Source: Caulobacterales bacterium RIFOXYB1_FULL_67_16 (lineage in GTDB: Bacteria; Pseudomonadota; Alphaproteobacteria; Caulobacterales; Caulobacteraceae). Taken from it: a stretch of DNA of 5,593 bases. The notes under the pieces were generated by a model. That model did no database searches, was not told the origin of the DNA, and worked only from the letters and a program-made list of their open reading frames with translations. Position 1 is the stretch's first letter; every line of letters begins with the position of its first letter. This document shows, in pieces, positions 1 to 4,713 of this stretch. The stretch is taken from NCBI GenBank assembly GCA_001796045.1, contig MGLN01000170.1, positions 1-5,593 of the forward strand, in the 5' to 3' direction. The translations under genes and the position numbers were made by a program.

Positions 1-152
1 AGCGGCTGACCGTCAACTGCGCCGGCATCGCCACCGGCATGAAGACCGTCTCGCGCAAGAAGGACACCGGCGAGATAGCGGCTGACCGTCAACTGCGCCG
101 GCATCGCCACCGGCATGAAGACCGTCTCGCGCAAGAAGGACACCGGCGAGAT
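1..152. repeat. Exact 76-bp tandem duplication (copies 1-76 and 77-152)
   Basis: Bases 1-76 are repeated without a mismatch at 77-152. Both copies encode, in different frames, the SDR stretch R-L-T-V-N-C-A-G-I-A-T-G followed by the residues up to G-E-I. Since 76 is not a multiple of three, the second copy is shifted by one base relative to the first. The frame entering through copy 1 runs off into unrelated sequence after base 76. The frame that continues into the recognisable protein begins only at base 79, after a TAG at 76-78. The repeat starts at base 1 of the window, so its true left edge is not visible. The size is close to common short-read assembly k-mer lengths, so an assembly artefact at a contig end is a serious alternative to a genuine duplication. 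Confidence 0.95.
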
Positions 153-624
153 CAAGGCCCACGACATGGCCCAGTTCGAACGCACCGTGCGGGTCAATCT
201 GTTCGGCACCTTCCGCGTCCTGTCGCAGTCGGCGGCGGGCATGGTGACCCTGGAGCCCATGGCGGACGGCGAGCGCGGCCTGATCGTCAACACCGCCTCG
301 GTGGCGGCCCAGGACGGCCAGATCGGCCAGGCGGCCTATTCGGCCTCCAAGGGCGGAGTCTACGCCATGACCCTGCCGATTGCGCGGGACCTGGCCCAGG
401 AAGGGGTGCGCTGCAACACCATCCTGCCCGGCATCATGTGGACGCCGATGATGGCCGGCATGGACCAGAAGATCCAGGACGCCCTGGCCGCCGCCATCCC
501 CTTCCCCAGCCGACTGGGCACGCCCGCCGACTACGCCTCCCTGGTGCTGGAGCTGGCGCGCAACGTCTATATCAACGGCGAGTGCATCCGTCTGGACGGG
601 GCCATTCGACTGGCGCCGCGCTGA
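79..624 (+). CDS. SDR family oxidoreductase, HSD17B10-like 3-hydroxyacyl-CoA dehydrogenase (5' part missing or frameshifted)
   Basis: This is the C-terminal two thirds of a short-chain dehydrogenase/reductase. It reads open from base 79; the first ATG in frame is at 115. It starts in the V-N-C-A-G-I segment of the Rossmann fold. The catalytic Ser is in N-T-A-S-V-A-A (codon 298-300), and the YxxxK pair lies in A-A-Y-S-A-S-K (Tyr codon 337-339, Lys codon 349-351). It ends with the family-typical P-F-P-S-R-L-G and N-G-E-x-I-R-L-D-G-A-I-R blocks. These blocks are very like human HSD17B10 and bacterial type-2 3-hydroxyacyl-CoA dehydrogenases, which oxidise 3-hydroxyacyl-CoA with NAD+ in the cytoplasm. 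The exact substrate is inferred. The N-terminal glycine-rich NAD-binding motif is absent because the window starts too late. The 76-bp duplication puts any upstream coding out of frame. As written, the gene is broken: initiation at 115 would give a 169-aa fragment without the dinucleotide site. If the duplication is an assembly error, the gene is probably intact. Confidence 0.85.
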   Translation, partial: RLTVNCAGIATGMKTVSRKKDTGEIKAHDMAQFERTVRVNLFGTFRVLSQSAAGMVTLEPMADGERGLIVNTASVAAQDGQIGQAAYSASKGGVYAMTLPIARDLAQEGVRCNTILPGIMWTPMMAGMDQKIQDALAAAIPFPSRLGTPADYASLVLELARNVYINGECIRLDGAIRLAPR

Positions 625-634
625 CATCTTTAGC

Positions 635-674
635 GCGCTATCGCTCGCCGCGCGGCGGCTCGCTGCTTGAGCGC
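635..674 (+). repeat. REP-like structured repeat, copy A
   Basis: This imperfect palindrome has an outer stem of GCGCT (635-639) paired with AGCGC (670-674). It carries the family signature, a TATCG near the left arm and CTGCTTGA running into the right arm. The GC-rich middle can form a small hairpin (646-649 with 654-657). It is the first of two near-tandem copies with a period of about 45 bases. The core CTCGCTGCTTGAGCGC is identical in both (659-674 and 704-719). No protein function is likely in this stretch. Confidence 0.7.
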
Positions 675-680
675 AGAAGG

Positions 681-719
681 GCGCTACGCTCGCGACGCGG
701 TCGCTCGCTGCTTGAGCGC
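681..719 (+). repeat. REP-like structured repeat, copy B
   Basis: This second copy is in the same orientation as copy A. The outer stem is GCGCT (681-685) with AGCGC (715-719). The inner hairpin is GCGAC (692-696) with GTCGC (700-704) and a 3-base loop. Its inner sequence differs from copy A but still pairs, while the CTGCTTGA side is identical. Confidence 0.7.
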
Positions 720-752
720 GAAGGGGCTCCGGCCGTGATCAAAGGCGGTCTC

Positions 753-786
753 TCGGCCTCAAGCAGCACGAAGTGCGATAGGCCGA
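753..786 (-). repeat. REP-like structured repeat, copy C (inverted)
   Basis: This copy is in the opposite orientation. The outer 7-bp stem is TCGGCCT (753-759) with AGGCCGA (780-786). The inner hairpin is GCAC (766-769) with GTGC (773-776) around GAA. Read on the - strand it shows the same signature order: CTATCG, inner hairpin, TGCTTGAGG. It directly abuts the A-tract that forms the U-run of the leftward terminator at 786-815. Confidence 0.75.
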
Positions 787-816
787 AAAAAAGGGGTTGC
801 GGTCCGCCGCAACCCT
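786..816 (-). terminator. Strong intrinsic terminator facing left
   Basis: A perfect 9-bp GC-rich stem, GGGTTGCGG (794-802) with CCGCAACCC (807-815), closes a TCCG loop. On the - strand it is followed by seven T residues (A-run 786-792 on +). It would therefore stop - strand transcription. On the + strand the run precedes the hairpin and would not act as a terminator. No - strand gene is evident between this element and the tRNA. Confidence 0.7.
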
Positions 817-824
817 CCGCTATA
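797..824 (+). promoter_or_regulatory. Possible promoter of the tRNA-Gly gene
   Basis: TTGCGG (797-802) and GCTATA (819-824) are 16 bases apart. They resemble the Caulobacter housekeeping pattern of a TTG-type -35 and a GCTANA-type -10. Transcription would begin about 35-40 bases before the mature tRNA. The -35 part overlaps the terminator hairpin. The evidence is limited to this weak match. Confidence 0.3.
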
Positions 825-867
825 CGCCCCCTCCTCGACGGGGCGCACACTTAGCGCCTTACGGATT

Positions 868-942
868 GCGGGCGTAGCTCAGGGGTAGAGCACAACCTTG
901 CCAAGGTTGGGGTCGGGCGTTCGAATCGCCTCGCCCGCTCCA
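868..942 (+). tRNA. tRNA-Gly (anticodon GCC)
   Basis: A full cloverleaf can be drawn. The acceptor stem is GCGGGCG (868-874) with CGCCCGC (932-938). The D stem is GCTC (877-880) with GAGC (888-891). The anticodon stem is CAACC (893-897) with GGTTG (905-909), and its loop is TTGCCAA with GCC at 900-902. The T stem is GGGCG/CGCCT around TTCGAAT (920-926). The discriminator base is T939 and the CCA end is encoded (940-942). The anticodon reads GGC and GGT glycine codons, and GGC is abundant in the neighbouring genes. A terminator follows 12-19 bases downstream. Confidence 0.97.
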
Positions 943-953
943 TGTCGGGATGC

Positions 954-994
954 AAAATCAGGGGCCTGTCGTTCTCGGCAGGCCCCGATTTTTT
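954..994. terminator. Bidirectional intrinsic terminator between tRNA-Gly and the DUF3429 gene
   Basis: A GC stem, GGGGCCTG (961-968) with CAGGCCCC (979-986), can extend inward by a G-U and a C-G pair. On the + strand it is followed by six T residues (989-994), giving a typical terminator for the tRNA. On the - strand a shorter T-run (A954-957) follows, so it can also end the convergent gene whose stop codon lies about 20 bases to the right. Confidence 0.85.
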
Positions 995-1014
995 GCCTGA
1001 AACCCAACGATGTC

Positions 1015-1476
1015 TCAGAGCAGGGCGGCCGCCAGCGTCAGGGCGCCGAGGCCCAGAGACAAGGGTAGCCGCAGCCCCAGCCAACCCTCGGGCGTCAGGC
1101 CCAGGGCCTTCAGCCGGACATCGACCAGGACGCTGAGGGCGATGAAGCCGCCCAGCAGGCCCAGCGACAGTCGAAGATCGCTCTCGCCCGCCGCGAGGGG
1201 CCAGGCCGCAGCCAGGGCCAGCAACGACGGAAGCACCGCCACGCCCCAGACCCAGGCGGGGGCCCTGCCGTGCGCGGCCGCCGCCAGGCCCCACCAGACC
1301 CCGCCCAGGAAGCTGAAGATCAGGGCGGCGTAACCAAAGGCCAGGCCCAGGGCCAGGGGGCGCAGTTCGGCCCCGCCGCCGACCAGCAGGGCGACCGCCG
1401 CCGCCTGGGGCAGCAGGCCCGAGAAGCCCAGCAGGCGGGCGAGGGAGGGAAGGCGGGCGGGGGCGTTCGTGTCCAT
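1015..1476 (-). CDS. DUF3429 family integral membrane protein
   Basis: This 153-aa protein is almost entirely hydrophobic. About five membrane segments are visible, near residues 11-34, 41-65, 76-95, 101-120 and 132-152. The signatures L-L-G-F-S-G-L-L-P near residue 15 and Y-A-A-L-I-F-S-F-L-G-G-V-W-W-G near residues 49-63 are those of DUF3429, a family of about 150 residues without an assigned function. The ATG at 1474-1476 was chosen because it gives the usual family length. The frame stays open upstream, but that part runs antisense to the DUF393 and photolyase genes. Only a weak GGA-type ribosome-binding site is visible. It is divergent from the DUF393-photolyase pair, with 147 bases between the starts. 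From general knowledge of such neighbourhoods, DUF3429 genes can occur near photolyase/cryptochrome genes; a shared role is only inferred. Confidence 0.85.
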   Translation of the reverse strand: MDTNAPARLPSLARLLGFSGLLPQAAAVALLVGGGAELRPLALGLAFGYAALIFSFLGGVWWGLAAAAHGRAPAWVWGVAVLPSLLALAAAWPLAAGESDLRLSLGLLGGFIALSVLVDVRLKALGLTPEGWLGLRLPLSLGLGALTLAAALL

Positions 1477-1623
1477 CTCGATCCGGCGTCTGTGCGGGGA
1501 GGCAAATCCGATCCCCGGCGCCGGTTCGTATATCACGATCACCGCGCGCCGCGCCCTCCGGAAGCTCTCCTCCCTGATGATCCGACGTTCAGCCCGCCCC
1601 GCGCCCTGTTCTGAACCAAGCCG

Positions 1624-1980
1624 ATGAGCCGGCTGGTCGTCTGGCACGACGGGGCCTGTCCCCTGTGCCGCCGCGAGATCGCCCTGATGCGACGGCTGGA
1701 TCGCCGCGGCGCCATCGAATTCGTCGATGTGGCGGGCGACGGGGATGCCGTCTGCCCGCTGGATCGCGAAACCTTGCTGGCCCGGTTTCATGCGCGCGAG
1801 GATGGGCGGATCCTGTCGGGGGCGGCGGCCTTTGCGGCCATGTGGCGGGCCATTCCCCTGTTGCGGCCCCTGGGCCTCGCGGCGCGGTCGCCGATTGTGC
1901 TGGCGGGGCTGGAGGCGGCTTATCGCCTGTTTCTGAAGGTGCGGCCCCGGCTTCAGGCCCTGGCGCGAAGGGCGGGTTGA
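1624..1980 (+). CDS. DCC family (DUF393) thiol-disulfide oxidoreductase-like protein
   Basis: This 118-aa protein opens with a beta strand and the family motif D-G-A-C-P-L-C (Asp9, Cys12, Cys15). That is the D-x-x-C-P-x-C signature of DUF393/DCC proteins and gives a possible CxxC redox pair. The middle has a mixed alpha/beta pattern. The C-terminal Y-R-L-F-L-K-V-R-P-R helix matches the conserved end of the family, and the length is normal for a single-domain member. No signal peptide is seen, so it is likely cytoplasmic. The activity is predicted for the family but poorly demonstrated. Its stop is 3 bases before the photolyase ATG, so the two are almost certainly co-transcribed. The ribosome-binding site before the ATG is weak. 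The 147 bases upstream hold no promoter or operator I can defend. Confidence 0.88.
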   Translation: MSRLVVWHDGACPLCRREIALMRRLDRRGAIEFVDVAGDGDAVCPLDRETLLARFHAREDGRILSGAAAFAAMWRAIPLLRPLGLAARSPIVLAGLEAAYRLFLKVRPRLQALARRAG

Positions 1981-1983
1981 GCC

Positions 1984-3522
1984 ATGGCTGTTCTGAGACT
2001 GGTGCTGGGCGATCAGCTGTCGGACAGGCTGACCGCCCTGGAGGGGCTGGATCCCGCCGCCGATACGGTGCTGATGGCCGAGGTGCGCGACGAGGCGACC
2101 TATGTCCGCCATCACAAGCAGAAGATCGCCCTGGTCTTCGCCGCCATGCGGAACCACGCCGAACGGCTGAGGGCCCGGGGCGTGCGGGTGCGCTATGTGG
2201 CGATCGACGATCCGGACAACAGCGGCTCCATCACGGGCGAACTGGCGCGGGCCCTGGATGCGGGCGTCTACGACCGGGCCGTCCTGACCGAATGCGGGGA
2301 ATGGCGCCTGGCCGAACATCTGGCGGCCTTCGCCGAAGGGGCGGGCCTGCCGGTGGAGATCCGCGAGGACCGGCGGTTCCTGTGCTCACACGACCGGTTC
2401 CGACGCTGGGCCTCGGGCAAGTCGCAGCTGCGGATGGAGTTCTTCTATCGCGAGATGCGCCGCGCGACCGGTCTGCTGATGGACGGCGATCAGCCGGAGG
2501 GCGGGCGCTGGAACTATGACGCCGAGAACCGCAAGAAGTTGCCGCGCGGGGTTAGGCCGCCCAAACGCCTGCGCATCACGCCCAACGCGATAACACAGGG
2601 GGCCATGGCGGACGTCGCCTGCCTGTTTCCCGATCATTTCGGCGCCCTGCACGACTTCGGCTGGCCGACGACGGCGGAGGAGGCCGAGACGGTTCTGGAG
2701 GATTTCCTGGCGAACATCCTGCCCGGCTTCGGCGACTGGCAGGACGCCATGGCGGAGGATCAGCCGTGGATGTGGCACGGGCTGATCTCAACGTCGTTGA
2801 ACCTGGGCCTGCTCGATCCGATGGACGTCTGCCGCCGGGCCGAGGCGGTCTATCGCGCCGGACGGGCGCCTTTGAATGCGGCGGAGGGCTTCATCCGCCA
2901 GATCCTGGGCTGGCGGGAGTTCGTGCGCGGAATCTACTGGCTGAAGGCGCCGGAATATCGAGCAAGGAACTTCCTGGGCGCGGACCGGACTCTGCCCTGG
3001 TTCTACTGGTCGGGCGAAACCGACATGGCCTGCGTGGCCGATGTGGTGAAGACGACGCGTGACAAGGCCTATGCCCATCATATCCAGCGGCTGATGGTGA
3101 CGGGCAACCTGGCCCTGCTGCTGGGCGTGCATCCGGATGCGCTCGACGACTGGTATATGGCCGTCTACGCCGACGCCTATGAGTGGGTGGAGATGCCCAA
3201 TACGCGGGGCATGGCCCTGTTCGCGGACGGCGGGATCGTGGGGTCGAAGCCCTATGCGGCGTCGGGGGCCTATATCGACCGGATGAGCGACTACTGCGGC
3301 GGCTGCCGCTATGACGTGAAGAGCAAGAGCGGCGACGCGGCCTGCCCGTTCAACCGGCTGTACTGGGGCTTTCTGGAACGCAATCGGGGGCGGCTGAGGG
3401 ACAATGTGCGGCTGGCCATGCCCTATCGGACCCTGGACGGGTTCGGCGAGGCGAAACGGGCGGCCCTGGCGGCCGAGGCTGAGGCCTGCCGCACCCTGTT
3501 GGGCGCGACGCCCAGGGATTGA
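1984..3522 (+). CDS. phrB: Fe-S bacterial (6-4) photolyase, PhrB/FeS-BCP class (cryptochrome/photolyase family)
   Basis: This 512-aa flavoprotein uses FADH- and blue light to split (6-4) photoproducts in DNA. The N-terminal alpha/beta antenna domain (about 1-130) begins with L-V-L-G-D-Q-L and has E37 in the A-E-V-R-D-E-A-T-Y-V-R-H-H-K stretch; in this class that domain binds a ribityllumazine antenna. The helical FAD domain follows. Four cysteines, C350, C438, C441 and C454, fall at the positions reported for the [4Fe-4S] ligands of Agrobacterium PhrB. The repair histidines H365-H366 and the electron-transfer residues W342, W390 and Y391 also keep the same numbering. All key residues are present, so it should be active. 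It is full length and has the usual class length. It follows the DUF393 gene after only 3 bases, which suggests translational coupling. A GAAGGG at about 1966-1971 is a weak, rather distant ribosome-binding site. Specificity for (6-4) lesions is inferred from class membership. Confidence 0.95.
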   Translation: MAVLRLVLGDQLSDRLTALEGLDPAADTVLMAEVRDEATYVRHHKQKIALVFAAMRNHAERLRARGVRVRYVAIDDPDNSGSITGELARALDAGVYDRAVLTECGEWRLAEHLAAFAEGAGLPVEIREDRRFLCSHDRFRRWASGKSQLRMEFFYREMRRATGLLMDGDQPEGGRWNYDAENRKKLPRGVRPPKRLRITPNAITQGAMADVACLFPDHFGALHDFGWPTTAEEAETVLEDFLANILPGFGDWQDAMAEDQPWMWHGLISTSLNLGLLDPMDVCRRAEAVYRAGRAPLNAAEGFIRQILGWREFVRGIYWLKAPEYRARNFLGADRTLPWFYWSGETDMACVADVVKTTRDKAYAHHIQRLMVTGNLALLLGVHPDALDDWYMAVYADAYEWVEMPNTRGMALFADGGIVGSKPYAASGAYIDRMSDYCGGCRYDVKSKSGDAACPFNRLYWGFLERNRGRLRDNVRLAMPYRTLDGFGEAKRAALAAEAEACRTLLGATPRD

Positions 3523-3532
3523 AGGCGAGCCT

Positions 3533-3562
3533 GACTGGAACCTCGACTGGAACCTCGACTGG
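3533..3562. repeat. Short tandem repeat, 12-bp unit, 2.5 copies
   Basis: The unit GACTGGAACCTC occurs at 3533-3544 and 3545-3556, with a half copy at 3557-3562. It sits in the 92-base gap between the photolyase stop and the protease start. The rest of that gap shows no clear terminator. A TTG-initiated extension of the protease through this repeat is possible in principle but unlikely. Confidence 0.85.
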
Positions 3563-3600
3563 GGCTGCGGGATTTGCTTGGCTGTTTCGCCGTCCGAGCC

Positions 3601-3607
3601 AGAGAGG
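3601..3607 (+). promoter_or_regulatory. Ribosome-binding site that fixes the protease start
   Basis: AGAGAGG lies 7 bases before the ATG at 3615. This favours that start over the frame-compatible TTG at 3519. The choice also places a clean lipoprotein signal peptide at the N-terminus. Confidence 0.7.
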
Positions 3608-3614
3608 TCGCTCC

Positions 3615-4385
3615 ATGATCGCCCGTCGTCGCCCTGCGTCCGTTATCGCCGTCCGTCTGCTGACCGCCGCCGTCGCGGCCTCGGCCCTGTCGGCCTGCGC
3701 CTACAACGAGGCGCTTGGCCGCAACCAGCTGCTGCTGGTCGACAACGCCGCTCTGGCCCAGCAGTCGACCGCCGCCTGGCGCGAGGCGATCAGCAAGCCG
3801 GGCGTTCAGACCTCGGGCGCACAGGTCGAGCGGATCCGCCGCGTCGGGAACCGTCTGGTCCAGGCGGCGGGCCTCAGCGGCCGGACCTGGGACTACGCCG
3901 TGTTCAGCGAGAAGAGCCCCAACGCCTTCGTCCTGCCGTCGGGCCAGATCGGGGTGACCGACAGCCTGCTGGCCCTGGTCCAGAACGATGACCAGCTGGC
4001 GACTGTCATCGGCCACGAGATCGGCCATGTCGTCGCCAACCACGCCGCCGAGCGGGCCTCCAGCCAGGCCGCCGCCTCCATCGGACTGGCGGCCGTCGGC
4101 GGCGCGGCAGGGCGTTACGGCGACGCGGTCAACGCCTATGGCGGCCTGGCGGCCCAATACGGACTGCTGCTGCCCTATTCACGGCGCGACGAACTGGAGG
4201 CCGACCGGCTGGGCGTAGACTATATGCAGGCCGCCGGTTTCCGCCCGTCCCAGGCCGTGGCCCTTTGGCGGCTGATGGCGGCCCAGCGTCAGGCCAGCAT
4301 CCCGCAGTTCGCCTCGACCCACCCGTCGGACGCGACGCGGATCGACCTGCTGCAGCAGTACATCGCCAGCCGCGGCTGGAGCTGA
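3615..4385 (+). CDS. M48 family metalloprotease, lipoprotein (LoiP/YcaL-like)
   Basis: This 256-aa secreted zinc protease starts with a lipoprotein signal: a positive N-terminus (M-I-A-R-R-R), a hydrophobic stretch (about 10-25) and the lipobox L-S-A-C with Cys28. There is no Asp after the cysteine, so anchoring at the outer membrane facing the periplasm is expected. The zinc site is H-E-I-G-H (His134, Glu135, His138). The third ligand is the glutamate in E-L-E-A-D (Glu193, with Asp197). The conserved T-H-P-S-D-A-T-R-I block near residue 235 completes the M48 pattern. The length matches the short E. coli LoiP/YcaL type without TPR repeats, unlike BepA. Such proteases act in outer-membrane protein quality control; the substrate here is unknown. 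It lies 92 bases after phrB on the same strand, so read-through from phrB is possible. Its stop codon abuts the stop of the convergent small gene. Confidence 0.92.
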   Translation: MIARRRPASVIAVRLLTAAVAASALSACAYNEALGRNQLLLVDNAALAQQSTAAWREAISKPGVQTSGAQVERIRRVGNRLVQAAGLSGRTWDYAVFSEKSPNAFVLPSGQIGVTDSLLALVQNDDQLATVIGHEIGHVVANHAAERASSQAAASIGLAAVGGAAGRYGDAVNAYGGLAAQYGLLLPYSRRDELEADRLGVDYMQAAGFRPSQAVALWRLMAAQRQASIPQFASTHPSDATRIDLLQQYIASRGWS

Positions 4386-4637
4386 TCAGACCTTGATGTC
4401 GAGATAGGTGCCGGGCCGCATGATGCGGGTCGGCTGGTCGCCGGCGGCCGGGACGGAGGCGGCCGGTCGAGCGGCGGCGACGGTCGGGGCGGGCGCGACG
4501 GGCGTAGCCTGAACGGGGCTGGTCTGGACCTGGTTCAGGGCGGCGCGGAAGAAGGCGGCCTGTGCGTTGCGCGCCGACGAGGTCTCGCCGCCGGGGGTCG
4601 GCAAGGTCTGGGGCAAACCTGGGCGAATCGCGCTCAT
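4386..4637 (-). CDS. Small Ala/Pro-rich protein of unknown function
   Basis: This 83-aa protein is not a family I recognise. The ATG at 4635-4637 is preferred over the TTG two codons upstream. The N-terminus (M-S-A-I-R-P-G-L-P) is followed by a helix-prone stretch (A-R-N-A-Q-A-A-F-F-R-A-A-L, about 23-35) and a low-complexity Ala/Pro/Val linker (about 42-68). It ends in a more ordered, conserved-looking tail, R-P-G-T-Y-L-D-I-K-V. No signal peptide, membrane segment or cysteine is seen. It has its own promoter-sized upstream gap (76 bases) containing a perfect CtrA box, which supports a real, cell-cycle-controlled gene. The ribosome-binding site is weak. Its TGA directly abuts the TGA of the convergent protease. 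Confidence 0.65.
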   Translation of the reverse strand: MSAIRPGLPQTLPTPGGETSSARNAQAAFFRAALNQVQTSPVQATPVAPAPTVAAARPAASVPAAGDQPTRIMRPGTYLDIKV

Positions 4638-4694
4638 AGCCAACCGTTAACGCATCGCGAGCCGACAATCGTTAACAAGATCTCAGGAAAGAGG

Positions 4695-4711
4695 GTTAAT
4701 CCGGGCTTAAC
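4695..4711 (-). promoter_or_regulatory. CtrA binding site (TTAA-N7-TTAAC)
   Basis: TTAA (4696-4699), seven bases, then TTAA (4707-4710) flanked by C4711 is an exact match to the consensus of CtrA, the alphaproteobacterial cell-cycle response regulator. With G4695 it forms a symmetric GTTAA-N7-TTAAC. It lies 58-74 bases upstream of the ATG of the 83-aa gene, where an activating CtrA site overlapping a -35 region would be expected. Two further GTTAAC hexamers (4646-4651 and 4671-4676) lie between it and the gene and may act as half-sites. The site also begins just past the ccmG stop codon. Confidence 0.7.
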
Positions 4712-4713
4712 GG

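Noticed and set aside
638..850. Possible 70-aa - strand protein with repeated Ser/Arg-rich segments
   Set aside because: It is a translation of the REP-like repeat copies and the terminator hairpin. It has no ribosome-binding site or family resemblance.
39..854. Long + strand reading frame of 271 codons starting in the first duplicated copy
   Set aside because: After base 76 it is the wrong frame of the dehydrogenase. Its length reflects high GC and few stops, not a real protein.
868..942. tRNA-Gly as an integration site for a mobile element
   Set aside because: No second copy of the tRNA 3' end, no integrase and no phage-like genes are present in the window.
1587..1616. GTTC repeats and a GTTCTGAAC dyad upstream of the DUF393 gene as a LexA-type operator
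   Set aside because: The spacing between the direct GTTC motifs is 17 bases, not the 7 of the alphaproteobacterial SOS box. The short dyad alone is not convincing.
1477..2319. N-terminal extension of the DUF3429 protein to 434 codons
   Set aside because: The extension is antisense to the DUF393 and photolyase genes and is low-complexity. The family-length start at 1476 explains the conserved part.
3537..3575. GGAAC motifs as a general stress (EcfG) promoter before the protease
   Set aside because: No CGTT-like -10 element occurs at the required 16-17 base spacing after either GGAAC.
3519..3614. TTG start giving the protease 32 extra residues
   Set aside because: The extension translates the 12-bp repeat and would bury the signal peptide. 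The ATG at 3615 has a good ribosome-binding site and a proper lipoprotein signal.
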